Below the pieces are notes generated by a model. The model had not been told where the DNA came from. It ran no database searches and saw only the letters and a program-made list of their open reading frames with translations. A stretch of DNA of 64,000 nt from Sphingomonas cremea (GTDB taxonomy: Bacteria; Pseudomonadota; Alphaproteobacteria; Sphingomonadales; Sphingomonadaceae), in contig NZ_JAKFGM010000001.1 in NCBI RefSeq assembly GCF_021502585.1, forward strand, positions 186,001-250,000, written 5' to 3'. Position 1 is the first letter of the stretch. The number at the start of each line of letters is the position of its first letter. Made by a program: the position numbers and the translations under genes. This document shows positions 31,833 through 39,468 of the stretch, one piece after another.

Positions 31833-32487
31833 GAAAGCCTCCACGACAGGCGAGCTTTACGCTGCATTTATGCAAGAGATCAAACAGCGCATCGGTAAGG
31901 TAGAGCGGATCATCGTAGAGGTGGCGCATAGGCCTGAGGGCGAGGAGGCCAGCTATCTAGTAGAGTTGGCGCACCTACAAATTAGGTTCATCTGCGAGCT
32001 GACCGCGCTTGCATCCCTGGCCGCCCATAACTCTTACGGGATCAGGAAGGATCTGCTCAAGAAGTGGCATGCCGACATAATCTTCGATGAGTTGGAACGA
32101 ATTAATCCGCACTCGTTTCCGGTTCCCGTTCGAGCCACGGTTGGACCCGATGGGGTCTATCAATTCCAGCCCGCGAAAGAACGCAGGCTGAGCCGAGCAC
32201 ATCTAAAGCAAATATACGGAAATTGCGGACGCCTCCTGCATCGGGGCGTCCTTAAACATACATTGCAAGGCCGCGAGCGAACATACGACCTGAATCAAGT
32301 GGCCGCGTGGCTGAAGCAGCTATACGGGCTGCTCGCGGAGCACATGATCTTGCTGCCCAAAGAGCAGCAAGTCCTTATGGTCAATCTTATTGATGGCGAG
32401 GGCGGGCGGGTTCAGGTTGCGAAGGCTGTTTCAGACGGACCGTTCGCAGTATCTCCAGACTTCCGTCTAGGCCACAAAGACCCTTAA
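31831..32487 (+). CDS. Passenger protein of unknown function (218 residues)
   Basis: ATG 31831 follows CGGAG with seven-base spacing. The product is mostly helical: ELYAAFMQEIKQRIGKVERIIVEVAHRPEGEEASYLVELAHLQIRFICELTALASLAAH, then a basic middle (RLSRAHLKQIYGNCGRLLHRGVL) and a C-terminal WLKQLYGLLAEHMILLPKEQQVLMVNL. There is no signal peptide or membrane span and no catalytic motif. It is cargo of element B. Its codon use is less GC-biased than neighbouring core genes, in keeping with foreign origin. Confidence 0.65.
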   Translation: MKASTTGELYAAFMQEIKQRIGKVERIIVEVAHRPEGEEASYLVELAHLQIRFICELTALASLAAHNSYGIRKDLLKKWHADIIFDELERINPHSFPVPVRATVGPDGVYQFQPAKERRLSRAHLKQIYGNCGRLLHRGVLKHTLQGRERTYDLNQVAAWLKQLYGLLAEHMILLPKEQQVLMVNLIDGEGGRVQVAKAVSDGPFAVSPDFRLGHKDP

Positions 32488-32561
32488 CGCGGACCACCGC
32501 GCCGTCATAAAGTGATGCGCCGGCCTGTCCTGTTTGGTTATAGCGACTCATTGGCTGCTCA

Positions 32562-32579
32562 CTCAAGTATATAATTGCC
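32562..32579 (-). repeat. Right terminal inverted repeat of element B
   Basis: Read on the minus strand: GGCAATTATATACTTGAG. On the plus strand it offers TATAAT (32570-32575) pointing toward the DUF6456 gene, without an obvious -35 box. Confidence 0.88.
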
Positions 32580-32587
32580 AAGAGGCG
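32580..32587. repeat. Target-site duplication AAGAGGCG, right copy
   Basis: Third copy of the octamer, directly after the right end of element B. Confidence 0.9.
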
Positions 32588-32613
32588 GCGACTCGCAATT
32601 GATAGGAGCAGCC

Positions 32614-33108
32614 ATGACCAAGGCGTCGACTTCCCCCTCCCGCCTGCTTGCCGAAAGGCCGGTCGCGGGCGATGCGGCCGCTCCCGCAAATAAGCGTCCG
32701 GCGCGCTCGGTCACCGTCAATCTGACCGAAAGCCCGTTGGGCTGGCTGCTCGCGCGCGGCCATATCAGCCGGCGGCAGTTTGACGCGGGTGAGCAGCTGC
32801 GGACGGACTGGGAACGTGCGCAACTGGCGCCTCGGGTGACGATGGCCTGGGATGCCGCGCCGGTCGCTCGAAGCCGCGGCGGGGCCGTCCGGCAGCCGGA
32901 TATGAGCGGCGCGCAGCTTGACGCGCGGCGCAGGTTCGAAAGTGCCGTGGCCGAAGCCGGGCCGGGACTGGCCGACATATTGTGGCGGGTAGTTTGCGCC
33001 GGGGAGGGGATGCGCGACGCGGAGACGGCGCTCGCCTGGCCGGCGCGGGCCGGAAAGGTCGTGCTGGGGCTGGCGCTTGACCGGGTGGCTGCGTACTACC
33101 GCCTTTGA
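32614..33108 (+). CDS. DUF6456 domain protein
   Basis: The 164-residue product has a variable N-terminus, then VNLTESPLGWLLARGHISRRQFDAGEQLRTDWERAQLAPRVTMAWDAAP and a second conserved stretch ALDARRRFESAVAEAGPGLADILWRVVCAGEGMRDAETAL-WPARAGKVVLGLALDRVAAYY. This matches DUF6456, a helical, probably DNA-associated domain found in sphingomonads and other alphaproteobacteria. GGAG lies seven bases before the ATG. It is divergent from the XRE gene at 27576. The tandem IS elements end 26 bp upstream of it, so its native promoter has been displaced or replaced. Confidence 0.8.
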   Translation: MTKASTSPSRLLAERPVAGDAAAPANKRPARSVTVNLTESPLGWLLARGHISRRQFDAGEQLRTDWERAQLAPRVTMAWDAAPVARSRGGAVRQPDMSGAQLDARRRFESAVAEAGPGLADILWRVVCAGEGMRDAETALAWPARAGKVVLGLALDRVAAYYRL

Positions 33109-33203
33109 CCCGCAAAGTTCGTGAAATTGGCGCCTCATCCCGAGACTTTTGTGAACTTAGTGAACTTAAGCACCGGGCAATGCGGCCAAGCAGGAGTATC
33201 CAG

Positions 33204-33848
33204 ATGATCCTTTATGGTTCGACCATGTCGCCGTTTGTCCGCAAGGTTGCCGCATATGCCGCGGAAAAGGGCATCGAACTCGACATCCAGCAAACTGGCT
33301 TTCCAAATCACACTCCGGAATTCAGCGCCGCAAGCCCGTTCAAGAAGATGCCGGCGCTGGTCGATGGCGATTATAGCCTCGCCGACTCCAGCGCGATCAT
33401 CCACTATCTCGAGGCCAAATTTCCGAAGCCCGAGCTGATCCCCGCCGACCCGCGTGAGCGCGGCCGGACGATCTGGTTCGACGAGTTCGCGGACACGTTG
33501 CTGTTCGCGTGCGGGGCCAAGATCTTCTTCAACCGCGTAGTGGCGCCGCGCTTCCTCGGCCGCGATGGCGACCTTGGGGCGGCGGAGGTGGCGGAGCGCG
33601 ACGAGTTGCCGCCGCTGCTCGATTATCTTGAAGGGGTCATTCCGGACAGCGGCTTCCTGGTCGGCGACCGGCTGACACTCGCGGACATTTCCGTGGCCGG
33701 CCCGTTCGCCAACTTCGGCCATTGCGGCGTGGCGATCGACGAGGCGCGCTATCCGAAGACCATGCGCTATGTTCGCTCGATCCTGGCTCGCCCCAGCTTC
33801 GCCCAATATGTCGAGCGAGAAGCAGCCTTCCTCGCCAAGACCGCATAA
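33204..33848 (+). CDS. Glutathione S-transferase family protein
   Basis: The 214-residue protein has a thioredoxin-like N-domain (MILYGSTMSPFVRKVAAYAAEKG, with Ser10 as likely thiol-stabilising residue; SPFKKMPALVDGD with cis-Pro; LADSSAIIHYLEAKFP glutathione gamma-Glu site). Its helical C-domain ends in LTLADISVAGPFANFGHCGVAID, with the N-capping motif typical of GSTs. AGGAG precedes the ATG at 33204. It is a cytosolic enzyme; the substrate is unknown. A bidirectional terminator follows. Confidence 0.88.
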   Translation: MILYGSTMSPFVRKVAAYAAEKGIELDIQQTGFPNHTPEFSAASPFKKMPALVDGDYSLADSSAIIHYLEAKFPKPELIPADPRERGRTIWFDEFADTLLFACGAKIFFNRVVAPRFLGRDGDLGAAEVAERDELPPLLDYLEGVIPDSGFLVGDRLTLADISVAGPFANFGHCGVAIDEARYPKTMRYVRSILARPSFAQYVEREAAFLAKTA

Positions 33849-33853
33849 AAATA

Positions 33854-33881
33854 GGGCCGCGTATCCGGAGATGTGCGGCCC
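33854..33881. terminator. Bidirectional-looking terminator
   Basis: GGGCCGC and GCGGCCC pair around a 14-base loop. On the minus strand the hairpin is followed by TATTTTTAT, which would end the 33902-34282 transcript. On the plus strand it closes the GST gene with only weak T content. Confidence 0.65.
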
Positions 33882-33901
33882 AAATATTTGATTCGTAGGG
33901 T

Positions 33902-34282
33902 TTATTTTCCTTCGGACGTGCCCTCGTCGTCCTTGTCGACCAGCTCGTTGCTGGTGTCGCGCTCGCCCTTGGATCCGACGAAGCCGCCTTCGACGTCGCC
34001 TTCTTCCTGCGACTGCAGCGAAGCGCCTTCGATGTCGGTGCGCTGTTGGGTCGCAGTCTCGCCCTGCAAACCCTCGTCCGGGCTATCGGATTGCTGGGAC
34101 TGGCCCAATTCCGGCTGCTGCCCTTGCTGCGCGGTTTCAAATTGCCCTGATTGAGCCTGCTGTTCGCGCTGTTCGCTGGTCTCAGGCTGCTGGGTGTCTT
34201 GGCCGGTCGGTTGCTTTGGCGACTGCGCCTTGGTGATGTCGGACTCTTGATCCGTCGGCTTCCGGATTTCGCGATCTTCCAT
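33902..34282 (-). CDS. Low-complexity acidic/Gln-rich protein
   Basis: The 126-residue product, MEDREIRKPTDQESDITKAQ and onward, is dominated by Gln, Glu, Ser, Asp and Gly, and predicted disordered. The more conserved-looking end is GDVEGGFVGSKGERDTSNELVDKDDEGTSEGK. AAGGA lies eight bases before the ATG at 34282. The composition recalls hydrophilin-like stress proteins. That is only a compositional comparison, with no family motif. Confidence 0.7.
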   Translation of the reverse strand: MEDREIRKPTDQESDITKAQSPKQPTGQDTQQPETSEQREQQAQSGQFETAQQGQQPELGQSQQSDSPDEGLQGETATQQRTDIEGASLQSQEEGDVEGGFVGSKGERDTSNELVDKDDEGTSEGK

Positions 34283-34480
34283 ACTGGCTATCCTTCTCAA
34301 ATACCTTCCCCGCGCTCGTATTGGATAACCGGCAAGGATTGCCCGCGTTCCGCGCCCTACGAGCGCAATGCGATGAATTGAGACGGGTGTCGGGAAGCCT
34401 ACACAAGCGTTGGCCCGATTCCGCCATTTCGCACCCGAACCGGAAATGCGATCCTGCGACGAGCCGATGCGGCGGCCAAG

Positions 34481-34509
34481 AAAAAGCCGCCGGGCGCGAA
34501 CCCGGCGGC
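34481..34509 (-). terminator. Rho-independent terminator of the rpsF-rpsR-rplI operon
   Basis: On the minus strand GCCGCCGGG pairs with CCCGGCGGC around TTCGCG, followed by TTTTTCTT. It lies 26 bp downstream of the rplI stop. Confidence 0.9.
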
Positions 34510-34535
34510 CAATTCTCTCGACGAAGGATGAGGAA

Positions 34536-35153
34536 CTAGGCCTCGTCGCTTTCGCCTTCGGTCGTCGCGGCAGGAGCCTCGGCGGCCGGTTCTTCAGGAA
34601 CGGTGCCTGGCTCAGCGTTGGGATCGAACGCTTCGGTAAAGCCGGCCTCTTCGCGTTCGAACATCGACGCCATCACGTCGACGCCCTGCGCCTGCAGTTC
34701 GGCTTCCTCGGGCGAGCGGGCAACGTTGACCTTGACCGTCACCGCCACCTCGGGGTGGAGAGCGATCTTCACCTCGTGCATGCCGATTGCCTTGATCGGG
34801 CGGTCGAGCACGACCTGGCTCTTGGTGACCTTGGCGCCTTCGGCTTCGAGCGCCTCGACAATGTCGCGGGCACTGACCGAGCCATAGAGCGCGCCGACGT
34901 TCGACGCCTGGCGGATCAGCTGGACGGTCTTGCCGTCGACGCCCTTCGAAGCCTTCTCGGCTTCGCTGCGCTTCTCGGCGTTGTCGGCCTCGATCTTGGC
35001 GCGGTTGGACTCGAAGACCTTCTTGTTCGCCTCATTGGCACGAAGGGCCTTCTTGTTCGGCAGAAGATAATTGCGCGCGAAGCCGTTCTTGACGGTGACC
35101 ACGTCACCGATCTGGCCGAGCTTCTCGACGCGTTCGAGCAGGATGACTTCCAT
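34536..35153 (-). CDS. rplI: 50S ribosomal protein L9
   Basis: L9 binds 23S rRNA at the base of the L1 stalk and spans the ribosome surface. The 205-residue protein has the N-terminal rRNA-binding lobe ([32 protein letters not shown]), the long connecting helix, and the C-lobe ([53 protein letters not shown]). An acidic Ala/Glu/Pro tail of about 50 residues extends beyond the usual 150-residue length, as is common in sphingomonads. It is the last gene of the S6-S18-L9 operon. Confidence 0.97.
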   Translation of the reverse strand: MEVILLERVEKLGQIGDVVTVKNGFARNYLLPNKKALRANEANKKVFESNRAKIEADNAEKRSEAEKASKGVDGKTVQLIRQASNVGALYGSVSARDIVEALEAEGAKVTKSQVVLDRPIKAIGMHEVKIALHPEVAVTVKVNVARSPEEAELQAQGVDVMASMFEREEAGFTEAFDPNAEPGTVPEEPAAEAPAATTEGESDEA

Positions 35154-35165
35154 CTCTAGCTCTCC

Positions 35166-35390
35166 TTACTTTACGACGTACGGAAGCAGGCCGATATGGC
35201 GGGCGCGCTTGATCGCCTTTGCCAGCTCGCGCTGCTTCTTGGTCGACACCGCGGTAATGCGGCTCGGGACGATCTTGCCACGCTCCGAGACAAAGCCCTG
35301 GAGCAGGCGGACGTCCTTATAATCGATGCGGGGCGCATCCTTGCCCGAAAAGGGGCAGCTCTTGCGACGGCGGAAGAAGGGGCGTGCCAT
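35166..35390 (-). CDS. rpsR: 30S ribosomal protein S18
   Basis: The 74-residue product [20 protein letters not shown], then [51 protein letters not shown], is a standard S18 that pairs with S6 on the small-subunit platform. Only Cys12 is present, so no zinc-binding CxxC set. It lies between rpsF and rplI with short spacers (3 and 12 bp). Confidence 0.97.
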   Translation of the reverse strand: MARPFFRRRKSCPFSGKDAPRIDYKDVRLLQGFVSERGKIVPSRITAVSTKKQRELAKAIKRARHIGLLPYVVK

Positions 35391-35393
35391 TGG

Positions 35394-35762
35394 TTAGACC
35401 TCCATCTCGTCGCGGCGGGGGCCACGGGTGCGCTCACGGTCCTGCTTGCGCATCATCGCCGACGGGCCCTTTTCATGGGCGTCGACACGGATGGTCATGA
35501 AGCGGATCACGTCTTCGTTGATACCGGTCTGGCGCTCCAGCTCGGCCATTGCCGGAGCCGGGGCATCGACGTCGAGCATGACGTAGTGCGCCTTGCGGTT
35601 CTTGGCGATGCGGTAAGCGAGGCCGCGCAGGCCCCAAGTTTCAGTCTTGACCACCTTGCCGCCGTTGTCGGCGATAATTTTGGTGGCGTTTTCCGCGAGC
35701 GCATCGACCTGGGCTTGAGCCAGGTCCTGGCGCGCGAGGAAAACATGCTCGTAAAGCGGCAT
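35394..35762 (-). CDS. rpsF: 30S ribosomal protein S6
   Basis: From ATG 35762 the 122-residue protein reads [20 protein letters not shown] with [26 protein letters not shown] and [27 protein letters not shown], a complete S6 fold. A longer frame starting at 35843 is rejected because S6 proteins begin at MPLYE. It is the first gene of the operon; the promoter should lie in 35763-35900. A basic, Arg-rich tail ([15 protein letters not shown]) replaces the Glu tail of enterobacterial S6. Confidence 0.97.
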   Translation of the reverse strand: MPLYEHVFLARQDLAQAQVDALAENATKIIADNGGKVVKTETWGLRGLAYRIAKNRKAHYVMLDVDAPAPAMAELERQTGINEDVIRFMTIRVDAHEKGPSAMMRKQDRERTRGPRRDEMEV

Positions 35763-35907
35763 GTTCCATGCACCTATGTTTGGCCGATCGCTGACGTCCG
35801 CACCGTGCGAAACGCCCCTCCGGCTGTCGTTCAAAACAAGCAAGGCGGCGGGATTACCCGTCGCCCGGCTGGCGCGCCTATGGCTCAGTGGGTGTGCAAA
35901 AGCAAGA

Positions 35908-36735
35908 TCAGCAGGTGATTTCGACGGCGTGAGTATGCACCGGCGTCAGGAATCCCTTGAGCTCGCGATGGCCGGCGTCGGCAAATTGGAGCCCCTTGCC
36001 CAGGCAAAGGTCAGCGATGACGCTGGAGACGAGGACCTGGCCCGGCTCGGCACTGGCACATAAGCGGGCGGCAAGTTGAACGGTCGATCCAAACAGATCG
36101 TCGTTGTCCTCCACAGGTTCACCCGCACTGATGCCGATGCGTACATTGACATCGTAGCCATCGTTTTCGCCGTTATGCTCCTTGAATCCTGCCTGGATCT
36201 GGCAGGCGCAGCGCACCGCGCAGCTGGCCGAATTGAACGCCGCCATGATCCCGTCGCCGGTGTGCTTGACCTCTCGCCCACGGTTACTGCTGAGGGCCTC
36301 ACGGACTATCCGGTTATGGACGTGGAGTAGGTCCATCGCGGCAACGTCTCCGAACTGCGAGGCGTGGTCGGTAGATCCCACAACGTCAGTGAACATCACC
36401 GTCCGGACACCGGGATCGCGCTTGCCGGATTCCGGTTCGACGGCGGCACCGGCTTCGTTGATCTCGGCGGTGCCCATGAAACCCTCGATCAGGTCGGGAT
36501 CGACCTCGATCAATTTCTCGGCGACGAAACCATGTGCTTCCCTGTGAACGCAGTGCGCGGCTTCGGCCGACGGCGCTTCAACCAGACAAAACAGCTTTCC
36601 GCAGTCCTGGTTGAACCAATACTTAAGATACTCGACGTCGTGATTGGCCTGGACATCCATGTCGGCCAGATGTGCCTTGGCGATATCTTGCGCCGTGGCG
36701 CCGTCAACGGTGTGAATGTCCATGTAAAGCGGCAT
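35908..36735 (-). CDS. DUF4242-class III nucleotide cyclase fusion
   Basis: Residues 1-90 form a DUF4242 domain ([65 protein letters not shown]). Residues 108-275 are a class III adenylate/guanylate cyclase domain with metal ligands D117 (FTDVVGST) and D161 ([11 protein letters not shown]), K157 and R224. The position normally occupied by the transition-state Asn (VNxAAR) is Gln220 (TVQLAAR), so activity may be altered. The DUF4242 domain probably senses a metal or small ligand. GGAGGAGG lies seven bases before the ATG at 36735. A stand-alone DUF4242 protein is at 21699-22001. Confidence 0.85.
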   Translation of the reverse strand: MPLYMDIHTVDGATAQDIAKAHLADMDVQANHDVEYLKYWFNQDCGKLFCLVEAPSAEAAHCVHREAHGFVAEKLIEVDPDLIEGFMGTAEINEAGAAVEPESGKRDPGVRTVMFTDVVGSTDHASQFGDVAAMDLLHVHNRIVREALSSNRGREVKHTGDGIMAAFNSASCAVRCACQIQAGFKEHNGENDGYDVNVRIGISAGEPVEDNDDLFGSTVQLAARLCASAEPGQVLVSSVIADLCLGKGLQFADAGHRELKGFLTPVHTHAVEITC

Positions 36736-36785
36736 GACTCGCCTCCTCCGCGCAGCGACTGCATACATGAAATCGAGGCTTGGAG

Positions 36786-37796
36786 TCAGTTTTCGAGCAG
36801 GTTTCGATACAGAGCCTCATATCGAGCCGCCATGTGATCGACCGTGAAGCGTTCGGCGACCAGGCGACGACATGCCGATCGATCGAGTTCGCCAATCCGA
36901 TCGATTGCCGCCACTGCCTCTTCGAAGCTGTCGACCAGGAAGCCGTTTACGCCATGCTCGATCAATTCCGGCATCGAGCCGCGACGGTAGGCGATGACCG
37001 GCGTTCCGCAGGCCATCGCTTCAATCACCGAAAGGCCGAATGGTTCTTCGAAATGGATCAGATGAAGTAGCGCTCGAGCCTCGCCGAGCGCGCGCGTTCG
37101 CTCCGCGCCACCCAACACTCCTCGATACTCGACATGTTCGCCATCAATGAAGGGAGCCACTTCAGCAGCGAAATAGTCGGCGTCCTGGACGATGCCGGCC
37201 ATGACCAGCTTTCGACCAACCCTATGCGCAGCCCGCACCGCTTCTCCAGCACCCTTGTCGGGATGGAATCGGCCAAAGAATAGCAAGTCATCGCTGCCGG
37301 TTGGGTTGAAGGGAAATTCGTCGATCGGAATTCCGTGATGGATCGTCGCGGCATAGGTGAGGGATGGATGGCGGTCGGCACCGCTGATCGCAACATAGGC
37401 CGATCGATCGTTGTAGCGCTGGAATACCGGCAAAATGGATGGCGAAGAGAAGCCGTGGATGGTGGTGACGATCGGCGTGTCGGTCATCCGCGAGAAGATC
37501 AGCGGCATGAAATCGGCCTGGTTATGGATCAGGTCGAAATCGCCCGCCCGCTCGAAAAGATGCGCGATGTGCAGCGCCTCCCACACCTTGGCATTTAGCG
37601 ACGTGTCCTCGGAATAGCCGCGTGGCGCGACGCCATCGAGCTTTCCGCTGGTGACGCTGTCGAGGGTTGCGAACAGGGTGACGTCAACTCCTCGTGCGAC
37701 CAGCGCCTCGGTCAGGAGGCTGGTAACCAGTTCCCATGGCCCATAGGCGCGCGGCGGGGTCCGCCAACTGATCGAGCTAAGCATCGCAATGCGCAT
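36786..37796 (-). CDS. Glycosyltransferase family 4 protein
   Basis: The 336-residue GT-B protein starts MRIAMLSSISWRTPPRAYGPWELV, a pattern of GT4 enzymes acting with nucleotide sugars. It has the C-lobe nucleotide-binding region (LLFFGRFHPDKGAGEAVRAAHRVG) and the catalytic E(x)7E motif in EEPFGLSVIEAMACGTPVIAYRRGSMPELIEHG. The start is one base after the stop of the GH13 gene, so both are translated from one message. Pairing a retaining glycosyltransferase with an alpha-glucosidase suggests a soluble glucoside such as trehalose, sucrose or glucosylglycerate-type sugars; the exact sugar is unknown. Confidence 0.88.
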   Translation of the reverse strand: MRIAMLSSISWRTPPRAYGPWELVTSLLTEALVARGVDVTLFATLDSVTSGKLDGVAPRGYSEDTSLNAKVWEALHIAHLFERAGDFDLIHNQADFMPLIFSRMTDTPIVTTIHGFSSPSILPVFQRYNDRSAYVAISGADRHPSLTYAATIHHGIPIDEFPFNPTGSDDLLFFGRFHPDKGAGEAVRAAHRVGRKLVMAGIVQDADYFAAEVAPFIDGEHVEYRGVLGGAERTRALGEARALLHLIHFEEPFGLSVIEAMACGTPVIAYRRGSMPELIEHGVNGFLVDSFEEAVAAIDRIGELDRSACRRLVAERFTVDHMAARYEALYRNLLEN

Positions 37797-37797
37797 G

Positions 37798-39393
37798 CTA
37801 GGTGCCCAACCGAAGTATCAGGCCCTCATCGGGGCGAAGCCAGCCATCGGGCGGCCGGCTTCCGAGAGTCGACAAGATCAGGTCGCCAGACCCCAACCCG
37901 TCGGGCAGGCAGCGCTCGGTACCGGACAGGTTCAGTAGGATCTGCAGACGGGAAGTGCCATGGCTCCGCTGATAAGCAAGGATATGCTTGCTTCCTTCCG
38001 ACAGCAGAATTGAACCAATGGAAAGCGCGGGCTCCGATCGTCGCAGCTGCAGCAGCGCACGGTACAGTGAAAGCATTGAGTTGGGGTCGGTTTGCTGAAC
38101 CGCAACATTGCGTGTCCGCCAATCCATATGCAGCGGGAGCCAGGGTTCGGCGGCGCTAAATCCGCCATGGGGTGAATCGTCCCAGGCGATGGGCGTCCGC
38201 GACGGGTCGCGCCCGAGGCCGATCCCCGGTTCACGCAATTCCTTTGGGTCGTGCACGCGGTCGGGTGGGATAATCACATTGCCGATGCCGATCTCATCTC
38301 CCTGGTAAAGCGTCGGCGTTCCGCGAAGCGTAAGGAGCAGCATCGCGGCAATCCGCGCCTGCGCCTCTCCTAGCCTGGCAGCGATGCGGGGATAATCGTG
38401 GCTGGCGATGACCCAGTTGGGCCAACCTCCAGGTGGGAGCGCGGCTTCATATTCGGCGAACATGTTGCGAAGAAAACCGGCGTTCCACGGAGCTTCGACC
38501 AGCTGGAAATTGAACGGCAAATGCACGCCCGGTCGATCGCGACCGTAATATTCCATCATGTCCGCGACGGGCAGGACGATCTCGCCAACCAATAATCTGT
38601 CGCCGTAGCTGTCTGCTAGCGATCGGAACTCGGCGGCCAGCTCATGCACTTCCGGTTGGTTTGTGGAATGGAGCTGGCGCAGCTTGAGCTTCTCGCCCAT
38701 TTCCGGCCGGTAGTCGGGATTGACCGGATTGTCCGGCAGCCCTTCAGCCTTGGCGATGTGCCACAGGACGTCGATGCGGAATCCGTCGACGCCGCGGTCG
38801 AGCCAGAAGCGAAGTACGTTGTACATGGCGGCCCGCATCTCAGGGTTGCGCCAGTTGAGGTCGGGCTGTTCCTTCAGGAAGGCATGCAAATAATATTGCC
38901 CAGTTGCCTCGTCAAACGTCCAGGCAGAGCCACCAAAATCGCTGATCCAATTGTTGGGCGGCCCGCCATCGGCAGCTGGATCGCGCCAGATATACCAGTC
39001 GCGCTTGGCGCTATCGCGAGACGACCGGCTGTCCCGAAACCAGGCGTGCTGGTCGCTGCTGTGATTGGGAACGAAATCTAGCAGCACTTTGAGACCCCGC
39101 TCATGTGCCGACGTGAGCAGCCGATCGAAGGCGCCAAGCGTTCCGAATAGCGGATCGATGCCGCAATAATCCGCCACGTCATAGCCGAAGTCGGCCATCG
39201 GTGAGGGGAAGATGGGGGACAGCCAGATGGCGTCGATGCCGAGCGTCGCGAGATAGTCGAGCCTGCGTTCGATGCCCGCCAAGTCGCCAATTCCATCGCC
39301 GTCGCTGTCCTGAAATGAGCGCGGATAGATTTGGTAGATGACGCCGCTCTCCCACCAATGGACGAATTGCGGAGAGGCGGATGTGTCGGTCAT
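37798..39393 (-). CDS. GH13 alpha-glucosidase/alpha-amylase family enzyme
   Basis: From ATG 39393 (MTDTSASPQFVHWWESGVIY) the 531-residue protein has GH13 regions: DFVPNHSSDQHAWF (region I), GVDGFRIDVLWHIAKAEG (nucleophile Asp, region II), LLVGEIVLP (acid/base Glu, region III) and IASHDYPRIAARLG (region IV, where the usual NHD is SHD). LNWRNPEMRAAMYNVLRFWLDRG is typical of oligo-1,6-glucosidase/alpha-glucosidase subfamilies. No signal peptide, so it acts on imported or endogenous glucosides. An upstream in-frame extension overlaps the divergent Rieske gene and is rejected. Confidence 0.9.
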   Translation of the reverse strand: MTDTSASPQFVHWWESGVIYQIYPRSFQDSDGDGIGDLAGIERRLDYLATLGIDAIWLSPIFPSPMADFGYDVADYCGIDPLFGTLGAFDRLLTSAHERGLKVLLDFVPNHSSDQHAWFRDSRSSRDSAKRDWYIWRDPAADGGPPNNWISDFGGSAWTFDEATGQYYLHAFLKEQPDLNWRNPEMRAAMYNVLRFWLDRGVDGFRIDVLWHIAKAEGLPDNPVNPDYRPEMGEKLKLRQLHSTNQPEVHELAAEFRSLADSYGDRLLVGEIVLPVADMMEYYGRDRPGVHLPFNFQLVEAPWNAGFLRNMFAEYEAALPPGGWPNWVIASHDYPRIAARLGEAQARIAAMLLLTLRGTPTLYQGDEIGIGNVIIPPDRVHDPKELREPGIGLGRDPSRTPIAWDDSPHGGFSAAEPWLPLHMDWRTRNVAVQQTDPNSMLSLYRALLQLRRSEPALSIGSILLSEGSKHILAYQRSHGTSRLQILLNLSGTERCLPDGLGSGDLILSTLGSRPPDGWLRPDEGLILRLGT

Positions 39394-39468
39394 TGCTCGC
39401 TGCAACGCGGGGCGGACGAGTCGGTGCCGAGATTGCCGTCGCGGCCCTCTCGTGGCAAAGGTCGCCGC

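Larger units (their letters stand above)
30037..32579 (+). mobile_element. IS1595-type element B with passenger genes (2543 bp)
   Basis: It is bounded by GGCAATTATATACTTTAC (30037-30054) and the inverted GGCAATTATATACTTGAG (32579-32562), 16 of 18 matching, with AAGAGGCG on both sides. Its transposase is clearly diverged from that of A, so this is not a duplication of A. It carries five passenger frames: DUF3892-like (31120), a 98-residue protein (31534, minus), a 33-codon frame (31578), a 48-residue protein (31832, minus) and a 218-residue protein (31831). Confidence 0.9.

Noticed and set aside
27645-32587. Classical composite transposon formed by two copies of one IS
   Set aside because: The transposases are diverged, elements are in direct tandem joined by a single target duplication, and each has its own complete inverted repeats and cargo.
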